DNA of 64,000 nucleotides from the NCBI RefSeq assembly GCF_022347685.1, contig NZ_JAKRGF010000003.1:248001-312000 (forward strand), given 5' to 3'. This document shows positions 1 through 7,354 of this stretch, piece after piece. Position numbers and translations under genes: made by a program. The notes beneath the pieces are model-generated. The model worked only from the letters and a program-made list of their open reading frames with translations, was not told where the DNA came from and made no database searches. The stretch is from Thalassobius sp. Cn5-15 (GTDB taxonomy: Bacteria; Pseudomonadota; Alphaproteobacteria; Rhodobacterales; Rhodobacteraceae). Numbering within the stretch: the first letter of the stretch is position 1; every line of letters starts with the position of its first letter.

Positions 1-88
1 TCACAAATACCGTCAGGCTGTGACCTCGGCTGGGATGGGCTGTATGGCGGCGCTGGATGCAGAACGCTTCCTTGCCGAGCAGGAGTAA
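1..88 (+). CDS. trxB: thioredoxin reductase, C-terminal end (partial)
   Basis: Only the last 28 codons are in the window, in the frame starting at base 2 and ending with TAA at 86-88. The fragment reads HKYRQAVTSAGMGCMAALDA and then ERFLAEQE. This is the usual tail of bacterial thioredoxin reductase, an FAD/NADPH enzyme that reduces thioredoxin in the cytoplasm: the AG-G-MAALDAE-FL block forms the end of the FAD domain. The catalytic CxxC and the nucleotide-binding motifs lie to the left of the window, so the call rests on this tail alone. The next gene starts 5 bases downstream and may be co-transcribed. Confidence 0.75.
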   Translation, partial: HKYRQAVTSAGMGCMAALDAERFLAEQE

Positions 89-93
89 GCGCC

Positions 94-429
94 GTGGCGC
101 ATGATTACGCACAACAGAAGGCCGAGACACTCTCGGCCTTTTCTGATTTGCAGGCAGCCAACACCCTACCGGATGTTGCGGACCTGGAGTTGTTCTTCCT
201 GCCTGCAAAACCTGCGCTGGACTGGCAACCGCTGGCCAATGCGCTGGCCGATTTGGGCTTTGCCTGCGAATGGATTGACGCTGATGGTGATGATCCAGCC
301 GCTTTGGTCGCTGTGATGGAGGATCAGCCGCTGTCTGCCTCATCCATCTGGATGATCGAAGAGCTGGCAACGCGCGTTGCGATTGAAAAAGGTTTCACCC
401 CCGATGGCTGGGGTTTTGCCGCAGACTGA
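94..429 (+). CDS. RraB-like ribonuclease E inhibitor family protein
   Basis: Small acidic protein of 111 residues with no signal peptide or membrane segment. It resembles the RraB fold (regulator of RNase E activity B): after a helical start comes a DLELFFLP strand, then a helix and the GFACEWIDAD strand, typical of the alpha/beta RraB domain. In enterobacteria RraB binds RNase E and changes mRNA decay; whether that holds here is inference. The start is GTG at 94, with AGGAG (81-85) inside the end of trxB as ribosome site; the ATG at 101 is in another frame. It probably shares a transcript with trxB. A strong hairpin follows the gene. Confidence 0.6.
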   Translation: MAHDYAQQKAETLSAFSDLQAANTLPDVADLELFFLPAKPALDWQPLANALADLGFACEWIDADGDDPAALVAVMEDQPLSASSIWMIEELATRVAIEKGFTPDGWGFAAD

Positions 430-444
430 TTTGTCAGAATACTG

Positions 445-470
445 TCCCACACCTGCAAATAGGTGTGGGA
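445..470. repeat. perfect 10-bp inverted repeat between rraB-like gene and sat
   Basis: TCCCACACCT (445-454) and AGGTGTGGGA (461-470) are perfect complements around the 6-base loop GCAAAT. Neither strand has a T-run after the stem, so it is not a textbook intrinsic terminator. It could be a 3' RNA-stabilising hairpin, a factor-assisted terminator, or an operator. It lies 120 bases upstream of the gene carrying a MarR-type domain. Confidence 0.6.
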
Positions 471-589
471 AACCTGCCTTAACTGACCTTTTACCCTGAA
501 AATTGCACATTTTGTTCTTTGTTGCGCCGCAGGTCTATGCGATGCGTTCACCCGTGAACACAAATTGAGTCGCCAGTAGAGTCGCCCGT

Positions 590-2674
590 ATGACCATCCC
601 ATCCCCCCAATTCACCGCCGCCGAGGAGGACATGCTGTTCCGCCTGCTGCGCCAGCTGGACATCACCCCTGATGCCACCCAGCGCACGACGGCAGAGGCT
701 TTGGGAATTTCACTGGGCCGACTGAACACCCTGCTGCGCACCACCTCCGAACAGGGGCTGATCCAGATCTCTGCTCGTGACGGCCCCGACAAAAGACAAC
801 GCTTCGCCTACGCGATCACCGCACGCGGCGCAGCAACCAAGAACAGGCTGACGGATCAATTCCTGAAGCGGAAATTTGCAGAGTACGAGGCTCTGCATGC
901 AGAACTAACAGGCACCACCAGCGGCCTGGTCCCATTCAAGAGTAGGATGCACATCATGCAAAACAATCTGGCACCCATCCCAGAGCTCTACGTTTCATAC
1001 GACAGTGCTCAAAAACTGAAAGTCGAAGCGGCTGATCTGATCAGCTGGGATCTGACCCCGCGCCAGATCTGCGATCTGGAACTGCTGATGAACGGCGGCT
1101 TCAACCCACTGAAAGGCTTCCTGACCGAGGCAGACTATGACGGCGTTGTTGAAAACATGCGCCTCGCAGACGGCAGCCTGTGGCCGATGCCGATCACCCT
1201 CGACGTTAGCGAAGAGTTCGCCAGTTCGCTGAAAGAAGGTCAGGACATCGCCCTGCGCGACCAAGAGGGCGTCATCCTCGCCACTATGACCGTCACCGAC
1301 AACTGGGTTCCGAACAAAGCGCGCGAAGCTGAAAAAGTATTCGGCGCCGATGACGACGCGCACCCCGCGGTGAACTACCTGCACAACACTGCAGGCAAGG
1401 TCTATCTGGGCGGCCCCGTAACCGGCATCCAGCAACCTGTTCACTATGATTTCCGCGCCCGCCGCGACACGCCGAACGAACTGCGCGCCTATTTCCGCAA
1501 AATGGGCTGGCGCAAGGTTGTGGCCTTCCAAACCCGCAACCCGTTGCACCGCGCACACCAGGAACTGACCTTCCGTGCCGCGCGTGAAGCGCAGGCCAAC
1601 CTGTTGATCCACCCCGTTGTGGGCATGACCAAACCGGGCGACGTTGACCACTTCACCCGCGTGCGCTGCTACGAGGCAGTTCTGGACAAATACCCGCAGG
1701 CCACCACCTCCATGTCACTGCTGAACCTCGCCATGCGTATGGCTGGCCCGCGCGAAGCGGTATGGCACGGCCTGATCCGCGCCAACCACGGCTGCACCCA
1801 CTTCATCGTTGGTCGTGACCACGCCGGCCCCGGCAAAAACTCCGCCGGTGAAGATTTCTACGGCCCCTACGACGCACAGGACCTGTTCCGCGAGCATCAG
1901 GATGAAATCGGCATCGAAATGGTCGACTTCAAGCACATGGTCTACGTTCAGGAACGCGCCCAGTACGAACCAGCAGACGAAATCGAGGACAAGGAAAACG
2001 TCACCATCCTCAACATCTCAGGCACCGAGTTGCGCCGCCGTCTGGCCGAGGGTCTGGAAATCCCTGAGTGGTTCTCCTTCCCTGAGGTTGTTCGTGAACT
2101 ACGCCGCACCAAGCCGCCGCGTTCCAAGCAAGGCTTCACCGTGTTCTTCACCGGCTTCTCTGGTTCCGGCAAATCCACCATCGCGAACGCATTGATGGTA
2201 AAGCTTATGGAAATGGGCGGTCGTCCCGTAACCCTGCTGGATGGTGACATCGTGCGTAAAAACCTGTCGAGCGAGCTGGGCTTCTCGAAAGAGCACCGCG
2301 ACCTCAACATCCGCCGCATCGGTTACGTGGCCTCCGAGATCACCAAAAACGGTGGTATCGCGATCTGCGCGCCCATCGCGCCCTATGCCACCACCCGTCG
2401 CGCTGTACGTGAAGACGTGGAACAGTTCGGCGCCTTCGTCGAAGTGCACGTTGCCACCACGATTGAGGAATGCGAACGCCGCGACCGCAAAGGCCTCTAC
2501 AAGCTGGCGCGCGAAGGAAAGATCAAAGAGTTCACCGGCATCTCCGATCCCTATGATGTGCCCGCAGACCCCGAACTGTCGGTCGAAACCGAAAACGTCG
2601 AGGTGGACAACTGCGCCCATCAGGTTCTGCTGAAACTGGAATCCATGGGCTTGATCTCTGGCACCTGGGGCTAA
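590..2674 (+). CDS. MarR-type HTH domain fused to bifunctional sulfate adenylyltransferase/adenylylsulfate kinase
   Basis: One 694-codon frame. Residues 1-105 are a winged-helix domain of the EPS-associated MarR type (recognition helix region AEALGISLGRLNTLLR, then FLKRKFAEYEALHAE). From residue 119 (M119, then M-H-I-M with M123) it is a full sulfate-activating enzyme. ATP sulfurylase has RNPLHRAHQ with H320 and H323, then GRDHAGPGKN. APS kinase has the Walker A GFSGSGKST at 522-530 and the DGDIVRKNLS block. Together they make APS and then PAPS from sulfate and ATP in the cytoplasm. Stand-alone enzymes of this type are about 570 residues, which matches starting at the internal ATG 956. The fused reading has no stop or frame break. 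A terminator follows. The enzyme call is secure; whether the HTH part is translated as one protein with it is open. Confidence 0.9.
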   Translation: MTIPSPQFTAAEEDMLFRLLRQLDITPDATQRTTAEALGISLGRLNTLLRTTSEQGLIQISARDGPDKRQRFAYAITARGAATKNRLTDQFLKRKFAEYEALHAELTGTTSGLVPFKSRMHIMQNNLAPIPELYVSYDSAQKLKVEAADLISWDLTPRQICDLELLMNGGFNPLKGFLTEADYDGVVENMRLADGSLWPMPITLDVSEEFASSLKEGQDIALRDQEGVILATMTVTDNWVPNKAREAEKVFGADDDAHPAVNYLHNTAGKVYLGGPVTGIQQPVHYDFRARRDTPNELRAYFRKMGWRKVVAFQTRNPLHRAHQELTFRAAREAQANLLIHPVVGMTKPGDVDHFTRVRCYEAVLDKYPQATTSMSLLNLAMRMAGPREAVWHGLIRANHGCTHFIVGRDHAGPGKNSAGEDFYGPYDAQDLFREHQDEIGIEMVDFKHMVYVQERAQYEPADEIEDKENVTILNISGTELRRRLAEGLEIPEWFSFPEVVRELRRTKPPRSKQGFTVFFTGFSGSGKSTIANALMVKLMEMGGRPVTLLDGDIVRKNLSSELGFSKEHRDLNIRRIGYVASEITKNGGIAICAPIAPYATTRRAVREDVEQFGAFVEVHVATTIEECERRDRKGLYKLAREGKIKEFTGISDPYDVPADPELSVETENVEVDNCAHQVLLKLESMGLISGTWG
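941..958 (+). promoter_or_regulatory. possible internal ribosome site and ATG for stand-alone Sat/CysC
   Basis: AGTAGGA at 941-947 lies 8 bases before ATG 956, which begins MQNNLAPIPELYV, the usual N-terminus of this Sat/CysC family. An ATG at 947 in the same frame has no good ribosome site. Ribosomes could therefore make a ~572-residue enzyme without the HTH domain. This is inferred from spacing and family length only. Confidence 0.4.
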
Positions 2675-2697
2675 TTCGCCCGGTATAGACACCCAGA

Positions 2698-2726
2698 AGC
2701 CCCGCTATTTCGGCGGGGCTTTTTCT
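2698..2726 (+). terminator. intrinsic terminator after sat/cysC
   Basis: Stem AGCCCCGC (2698-2705) / GCGGGGCT (2713-2720) with a 7-base loop, followed by TTTTCTTT. It starts 23 bases after the stop codon. Confidence 0.85.
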
Positions 2727-2816
2727 TTGCGTAATGCGTGCTTGACCTAAAGCGCACTTGAGATTCTAGACCTTTCTACAGCACCAAAGCGTGCAGCCAT
2801 TTGAGCGAGGTCACCC

Positions 2817-3425
2817 ATGCATATTCTCACCGTTCTGGATCACCCAAACCCACACTCTTTCAGCGCCGCCATTGCGCGCTCTTTTATGTCCGGCGCCCAA
2901 TCCGCAGACCACACAACCGAACTCGCCGACCTCCACGCCGAGGGTTTTTCGCCCATCTGGTCCGCCGCAGATGCGAACCCAGAGACACACGCCAACAGCA
3001 GCCGCGACATTAAAGCCGAACAGCGACGCATTGAACGGGCCGATGCCATCTGTCTGGTCTTTCCGCTCTACTGGTGGGGTATGCCCGCAATGATGAAGGG
3101 CTGGGTGGATCGAGTCTGGAGCTGGGGTTGGGCCTATGATCAACTGGACGACCCTGACACATCGTTGCAACGCCCCCGCTCGGGCTTACTCTTGGTGCCC
3201 GCTGGGGCGCGATCGGATGAGATTGAAGCAAACGGCCACCGCGCCGCAATGGAAACCGCGTGGATCGATGGCACTTTCGGCTACTTCGGCCTGTCACCGC
3301 GCCGGTTGGAACTGCTTTGCGGCTCAACAGGATCCAACACACGCCGCGCCGACCTGCTGAACCGCGCTTTTGAAGCTGGGCGATCGATGACGCCCGCCAC
3401 ATCGCCCGCCACCCACAGAGGCTAA
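2817..3425 (+). CDS. NAD(P)H-dependent flavoprotein oxidoreductase (flavodoxin fold, quinone reductase-like)
   Basis: A 202-residue cytoplasmic protein of the Flavodoxin_2 / NAD(P)H quinone dehydrogenase family. It opens with the strand MHILTVLDHPNPHSFS, the FMN-phosphate loop position. At residues 81-98 it carries FPLYWWGMPAMMKGWVD, the hallmark of the KefF/MdaB/NQO-type family that packs on the flavin. A second flavin-side segment, LLVPAGARSDE, follows. Such enzymes reduce quinones or nitro compounds with two electrons; the physiological substrate cannot be read from sequence. The GAGG site at 2804-2807 fits the ATG at 2817. The last ~30 residues are Arg/Thr-rich and unlike the family. It runs convergently into the CDF gene with no gap. 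Confidence 0.75.
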   Translation: MHILTVLDHPNPHSFSAAIARSFMSGAQSADHTTELADLHAEGFSPIWSAADANPETHANSSRDIKAEQRRIERADAICLVFPLYWWGMPAMMKGWVDRVWSWGWAYDQLDDPDTSLQRPRSGLLLVPAGARSDEIEANGHRAAMETAWIDGTFGYFGLSPRRLELLCGSTGSNTRRADLLNRAFEAGRSMTPATSPATHRG

Positions 3426-4061
3426 TTAACCATGGGAGTGCGCAACGCCCTGCGCCTCTCGCCGCTCCACCAATGCCTGCCGGATGATCTGCACGGATGC
3501 AGACAGGAACAAACCGGCCATCACACCCGCGACGATCACATCCGGCCAGCCGGTACCACTGCCCCACACGCCAAGAGCCGCAAACATCACGGCCACATTG
3601 CCAATCGCATCATTGCGCGAACACAACCAGACCGACCGCACATTGGCATCCCCATCCTTGTAGCGCATCAACAGAAAGACAGAGGCAAGGTTCACCGCCA
3701 ACGCCATCAGCCCAACGGCGCCCATAATATCGGCCTGCGGCACCCCCAAATACAAAACGCGATAGGCGGTTGATCCAAAGACCCACACACCCATCACCAT
3801 CAGGCTGATCCCCTTGCCCAATGCTGCCATCGTACGCACCCGTATGGACGCACCGATAACGGCCAACGAAACCCCATAGGTCAGCGCGTCACCGAAGAAA
3901 TCCAGCGCATCCGCCTGTAGCGCCTGCGACTGCGCCATATGGCCCGCTGACATCTCTACAACGAACATTGCCGCGTTGAGGACTATCACCGCCCACAGCC
4001 GCCGCTTATAGGCTGGCGACATGCCATCAAACTTGGCCCCGTGACCACAACACCCTGCCAT
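3426..4061 (-). CDS. cation diffusion facilitator family metal transporter, lacking cytosolic C-terminal domain
   Basis: A 211-residue inner-membrane protein with five or six hydrophobic segments. Both CDF metal-site helices are visible: DALDFFGD (D54 and D58) and SRNDAIGN in the fifth segment, which in CDF exporters bind Zn2+ or Cd2+ and exchange it for protons. The short N-terminus CCGHGAKFD could be a metal-handling tail. The protein stops after the last helix with QALVERREAQGVAHSHG, so the ~90-residue cytosolic dimerisation domain of full CDF proteins is missing. ATG 4061 is chosen because AAGGAG lies 6 bases ahead; a GTG 21 bases upstream lacks one. It is divergent from a MerR regulator whose operator lies in this gene's promoter. 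Metal export, probably zinc or cadmium, is inferred. Confidence 0.75.
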   Translation of the reverse strand: MAGCCGHGAKFDGMSPAYKRRLWAVIVLNAAMFVVEMSAGHMAQSQALQADALDFFGDALTYGVSLAVIGASIRVRTMAALGKGISLMVMGVWVFGSTAYRVLYLGVPQADIMGAVGLMALAVNLASVFLLMRYKDGDANVRSVWLCSRNDAIGNVAVMFAALGVWGSGTGWPDVIVAGVMAGLFLSASVQIIRQALVERREAQGVAHSHG

Positions 4062-4103
4062 CTCTGTCTCCTTGGCAAACACCCTTGAATCGCTGATATC
4101 CTC

Positions 4104-4134
4104 AACATAATTTCTCTAGTAGCTAGAGGTTCAA
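4104..4134 (-). promoter_or_regulatory. MerR-type promoter/operator for the CDF gene
   Basis: On the minus strand, -35 TTGAAC (4134-4129) and -10 TATGTT (4109-4104) are 19 bp apart, the over-long spacer typical of MerR-regulated promoters. The spacer contains the dyad CTCTAG (4114-4119) / CTAGAG (4123-4128). This fits activation by the divergent MerR protein on metal binding. Confidence 0.7.
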
Positions 4135-4147
4135 GAGGTTTCTCAAG

Positions 4148-4564
4148 ATGTTTTCCATCGGCGCACTCAGCCGCGAAACCGGGGTCAAAGTCCCTACGAT
4201 TCGGTACTACGAAGACAGGGGCCTGATCGACGCGCCCTTACGCACCGCAGGCAACCAGCGCCGCTATGGACATGCGGAACTGGAACGGCTGGGCTTTATC
4301 AAACATGCCCGCGATCTGGGGTTTTCGATTGAGGCGATAGAGGCTCTTATTGACCTTCAAGATCACCCTGACTGGTCCTGCGCCTCTGCCAATGAAATTG
4401 CCGCCAGACAACTGGCCGAGGTGCAGGAAAAAATCGCCCGCCTCAAACGGCTGGAGGAAGAGTTGCAGCGCATCACCCACGGCCCCTGCGGCGATGGGTC
4501 AAGCGCGGATTGCTATGTTCTGGCCTCCCTCGCCAGCCATAAACACTGCAAAGGCGAGCACTAG
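4148..4564 (+). CDS. MerR family metal-responsive regulator (Zn/Cd/Pb-type)
   Basis: A 138-residue MerR protein: winged-helix domain at 1-70 (FSIGALSRETGVKVPTIRYYED, then NQRRYG), a long dimerisation helix at ~80-108, and a C-terminal metal loop. Cysteines C78, C114, C122 and C134 match in position the ligands of divalent-metal sensors: C79/C114/C124 in ZntR and C78/C113/C122 in the PbrR691 type. A Cu(I) or redox sensor is therefore less likely. It is divergent from the CDF transporter, and the dyad between them sits in a 19-bp promoter spacer, so it probably activates the exporter and tunes itself. The exact metal is not decidable from sequence. Confidence 0.85.
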   Translation: MFSIGALSRETGVKVPTIRYYEDRGLIDAPLRTAGNQRRYGHAELERLGFIKHARDLGFSIEAIEALIDLQDHPDWSCASANEIAARQLAEVQEKIARLKRLEEELQRITHGPCGDGSSADCYVLASLASHKHCKGEH

Positions 4565-4635
4565 GCCCGCCTCTTCGCAAAGTCTGTTTTCTCAAGGAAA
4601 GGGGCAATGGCCCACATCCGTCACGCTGGTCACTG

Positions 4636-4872
4636 CTAGTGCAACGTCACCGGATCCAGATCATTCTTGCGCGCCAGATCAAAGGCCATCTCACGATCTC
4701 CGACCAATGCCAACTGTTCGCCGCTAGGACGCGATACCTCATAAAGGACATCGCGCGATCCAGCCTGATCCTGCACCTCTGGCGGCAGGTCAGCCACACG
4801 GACGGCACGCACATAGACCAGTTGCGCCGCACGGTCGCCCGCGACTGTTTCTGGCAAATACTTACTATCCAT
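4636..4872 (-). CDS. DUF1150 family protein
   Basis: A 78-residue soluble protein with the DUF1150 pattern: a LVYVRAVRVADLP strand near residue 18-30 and a LALVGDREMAFDLARKND tail. The family is found almost only in alphaproteobacteria and typically sits beside a small heat-shock gene. Here the hsp20 stop codon is 3 bases upstream of its ATG, so the two are translated from one message. No biochemical function is established. A link to protein quality control is inferred from this pairing alone. Confidence 0.8.
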   Translation of the reverse strand: MDSKYLPETVAGDRAAQLVYVRAVRVADLPPEVQDQAGSRDVLYEVSRPSGEQLALVGDREMAFDLARKNDLDPVTLH

Positions 4873-4875
4873 GTG

Positions 4876-5289
4876 TTACCCTTTCCGAATGTTAATCGTC
4901 TGCACCACGGTTTCCGGCTGCATACGGGACAAATCCACATGCAACAGGCCGTTTTCCATCACCGCTTCGCCCACTTCGACGCCATCAGCGAGAACGAAGG
5001 ATCGCTGAAACTGGCGCGCCGCAATCCCGCGGTGAAGGAACACGCGCCCTTCGCTGTCGTCCGACTGACGGCCGCGGATGACCAGCTGCTGATCTTCAAC
5101 GGTGATCGCCAGATCATCCTCGCCAAAACCGGCAACGGCAAGCGTAATGCGATAAGAATTCTGTGAGGTTTGTTCGATATTGAAGGGCGGATAGCCTTCA
5201 TTTCCGGATTTCGCATTACGCTCCAGCAAGCGTTCCAGCTGGTCAAATCCCAAAAGATAGGGGTGCGTCCCCAAGGTGAGCTTTGTCAT
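4876..5289 (-). CDS. Hsp20 family small heat-shock protein
   Basis: A 137-residue IbpA-like holdase that binds unfolding proteins in the cytoplasm. The alpha-crystallin domain spans about residues 35-125: YPPFNIEQTSQNSYRITLAV, then the GRVFLHRGIAARQFQRSF block and ENGLLHVDL near the end. The N-terminal LGFDQLERLLERN is the usual oligomerisation arm. ATG 5289 follows TAAGGACG; the 95 codons in frame upstream lack homology and a ribosome site. It is co-transcribed with the DUF1150 gene and has a heat-shock type promoter about 100 bases upstream. Confidence 0.93.
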   Translation of the reverse strand: MTKLTLGTHPYLLGFDQLERLLERNAKSGNEGYPPFNIEQTSQNSYRITLAVAGFGEDDLAITVEDQQLVIRGRQSDDSEGRVFLHRGIAARQFQRSFVLADGVEVGEAVMENGLLHVDLSRMQPETVVQTINIRKG

Positions 5290-5380
5290 CGACACGTCCT
5301 TACGATCAAGCGACTGTGAGCGGGTTGCACGCATGGTGCCAACCCTCTGAATCAGGCCCCATTTCGGCAACCTTTTTATG

Positions 5381-5410
5381 AATATGGGGAGGCAGCGCTG
5401 CCGGCGCAAG
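5381..5410 (-). promoter_or_regulatory. putative RpoH (sigma-32) promoter for hsp20-DUF1150
   Basis: Minus-strand CTTGCGC, a 14-base spacer and CCCCATATT fit the heat-shock consensus CTTGAAA-N11-16-CCCCATNT. The spacing is the same as in front of the second hsp20 gene (59593-59621). It lies about 95 bases upstream of the hsp20 ATG. Confidence 0.6.
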
Positions 5411-5473
5411 GTCTTTGCCTTGCCACAGATTTCCGGTATCATTGCATTCCAACCCCGATTGCGAGGCCCGGCC

Positions 5474-5698
5474 ATGAATATCACCGCCGACATTTCCATG
5501 AAAACCGACGATGTTTTACGCGTAGAACTAGAGGTTTTTCGCCAGGAACACCGCGATCTGGATGCCGCCATCAAGGCTCTGCAAGAGGTGGGGACCGCTG
5601 ATCAACTGACGATCCAGCGATTGAAGAAGAAAAAGCTGCGCCTCAAAGATATGATTGCCATGATTGAGGACCGTTTGACGCCGGATATTATTGCGTAA
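5474..5698 (+). CDS. YdcH/DUF465 family small protein
   Basis: A 74-residue, highly charged, all-helical protein. The region LEVFRQEHRDLDAAIKALQE followed by QRLKKKKLRLKDMIAMIED is the DUF465 (YdcH) pattern: two antiparallel helices joined by a short turn, the second rich in Lys and Arg. The function is unknown. ATG 5474 is the first reasonable start; M9 (5498) is an alternative that still keeps the whole domain. It is divergent from hsp20 and 48 bases ahead of purE, with which it may be transcribed. Confidence 0.75.
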   Translation: MNITADISMKTDDVLRVELEVFRQEHRDLDAAIKALQEVGTADQLTIQRLKKKKLRLKDMIAMIEDRLTPDIIA

Positions 5699-5746
5699 TT
5701 CGTCAAACCCTCTATGGTGCGCGCTTCCTTCATCTGGGGACGCTAA

Positions 5747-6235
5747 ATGACACAGATCCAAGTAGGCATCATCATGGGCAGCCAATCTGACTGGCCCACC
5801 ATGAAAGAGGCCGCTGATATTCTCGACGAGTTGAACATTCCATACGAGGCTAAGATCGTCTCGGCCCACCGCACGCCGGACCGGCTGTGGGACTACGGCA
5901 AAAAGGCCGTGGATCGCGGGCTGCATGTGATCATCGCGGGCGCAGGCGGCGCGGCACATCTGCCGGGCATGATGGCCAGCAAAACTCGCGTGCCGGTGAT
6001 CGGCGTGCCGGTCCAGACCAAAGCACTGTCGGGGGTAGATAGCCTCTACTCCATCCTGCAGATGCCACGCGGGTTCCCCGTTGCCACCATGGCCATCGGT
6101 GCAGCGGGGGCCAAAAACGCGGGGCTAATGGCCGCCGGCATTCTGGCCAACAATAACGCCGATATCGCTGCACGTCTGGACGCCTGGCGCGATGCGCTGT
6201 CGGCCTCGATCCCGGATGAACCTGTCGATGAGTGA
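5747..6235 (+). CDS. purE: N5-carboxyaminoimidazole ribonucleotide mutase
   Basis: A 162-residue class I PurE. It moves the carboxylate of N5-CAIR to carbon 4 to give CAIR in de novo purine synthesis. Motifs: IMGSQSDWP (phosphate loop, ~9-17), SAHRTPDR with the catalytic His at ~45 ([10 protein letters not shown]), and [11 protein letters not shown] in the middle. It has normal length and no membrane segment. The purK start lies inside its last codons (8-base overlap), so the two are translationally coupled. Confidence 0.97.
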   Translation: MTQIQVGIIMGSQSDWPTMKEAADILDELNIPYEAKIVSAHRTPDRLWDYGKKAVDRGLHVIIAGAGGAAHLPGMMASKTRVPVIGVPVQTKALSGVDSLYSILQMPRGFPVATMAIGAAGAKNAGLMAAGILANNNADIAARLDAWRDALSASIPDEPVDE

Positions 6236-7307
6236 TATGCTGAAAACCGGTGCTACCATCGGCATTCTGGGCGGCGGGCAACTGGGCCGCATGCTATCTG
6301 TAGCCGCCTCCCGTCTTGGGCTGCGCACCCATGTGTTTGAGCCCAGCGCCAACCCTCCTGCGGCAGATGTGGCCCACCAGTTGACCACTGCCAACTACGA
6401 AGATGAGGCCGCCCTGCGTGCCTTTGCCGAAACCGTCGATGTGATCACCTACGAATTTGAGAACATCCCCACCTCGGCCCTTGATGTGCTGGAAGCCCTG
6501 CGCCCGATTCGTCCGGGTCGCGAGGCGCTGCGCGTCAGTCAGGACCGCCTGACCGAAAAAACCTATCTGGCCGCTCTGGGCCTGAAGACAGCGCCTTTCG
6601 CCAATGTCGAAAGTGCCGAGGATCTGGAACGGGCTCTCGCCACGATCGGTGCGCCGTCGATCCTGAAAACCCGCCGCTTCGGCTATGATGGCAAGGGGCA
6701 ATCGCGCCTGAAATCACCCGAAGACGCCGTGCGAGCGCTGGCCGATATGGCAGGTGCCCCTGCGGTGCTGGAGGGGTTCGTGACCTTCAGCCACGAGGTG
6801 TCAGTCATCGGCACCCGCAGTGCGGATGGGCAGGTTGCCTGCTTCGATCCCGGTGAAAACATCCACCGCGATGGCATCCTGCACACGACAACTGTGCCTG
6901 CACGCCTCAACGCGTCGCAGCGGATGGATGCAGTTCTGCTAACCGCAAACATTCTCAATGCGCTGGATTATGTCGGTACCATGGGGGTGGAGCTGTTCGT
7001 GACACCCGAAGGTCTGATCGTGAACGAGATCGCGCCGCGCGTGCACAACTCCGGCCACTGGACGCAAAACGGCTGCGCGGTGGATCAGTTTGAACAGCAC
7101 ATCCGTGCCGTTGCAGGCTGGCCGCTGGGCGATGGCAAGCGTCACAGCGATGTGGTGATGGAAAACCTGATCGGTGACGATATGGACCGTGTGGGTGACA
7201 TCGCGCTGGAACCCAACGCCGCGCTGCACCTTTACGGCAAGGCCGAGGTGAAAACAGGTCGCAAGATGGGTCACGTGAACCGCGTGCAAACGTCGGCGAA
7301 GGGTTAA
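6228..7307 (+). CDS. purK: N5-carboxyaminoimidazole ribonucleotide synthase
   Basis: A 359-residue ATP-grasp enzyme that makes N5-CAIR from AIR, bicarbonate and ATP, the step before PurE. Visible: the N-terminal preATP-grasp fold with [12 protein letters not shown] (~10-21), the [11 protein letters not shown] segment, the ATP-binding lysine region [13 protein letters not shown], and the metal-binding end [18 protein letters not shown] 6228 overlaps the purE stop by 8 bases; the 12 codons in frame before it lie inside purE and are not needed. It ends 47 bases before the convergent phnM-like gene. Confidence 0.97.
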   Translation: MSDMLKTGATIGILGGGQLGRMLSVAASRLGLRTHVFEPSANPPAADVAHQLTTANYEDEAALRAFAETVDVITYEFENIPTSALDVLEALRPIRPGREALRVSQDRLTEKTYLAALGLKTAPFANVESAEDLERALATIGAPSILKTRRFGYDGKGQSRLKSPEDAVRALADMAGAPAVLEGFVTFSHEVSVIGTRSADGQVACFDPGENIHRDGILHTTTVPARLNASQRMDAVLLTANILNALDYVGTMGVELFVTPEGLIVNEIAPRVHNSGHWTQNGCAVDQFEQHIRAVAGWPLGDGKRHSDVVMENLIGDDMDRVGDIALEPNAALHLYGKAEVKTGRKMGHVNRVQTSAKG

Positions 7308-7327
7308 GCCCCTCTCAATAAAATTAT

Positions 7328-7349
7328 CGCCCGACCGCAGTGTCGGGCG
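7328..7349 (-). terminator. terminator-like hairpin between purK and the phnM-like gene
   Basis: CGCCCGAC (7328-7335) pairs with GTCGGGCG (7342-7349). Read on the minus strand it is followed by ATAATTTTATT, so it suits the leftward gene best. It may also stop purK transcripts, less efficiently. Confidence 0.6.
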
Positions 7350-7354
7350 GTACG

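Noticed and set aside
995-1651. 218-codon minus-strand frame inside sat/cysC
   Set aside because: It mirrors the ATP sulfurylase codons, whose motifs (HxxH, GRDHAG) fix the coding strand.
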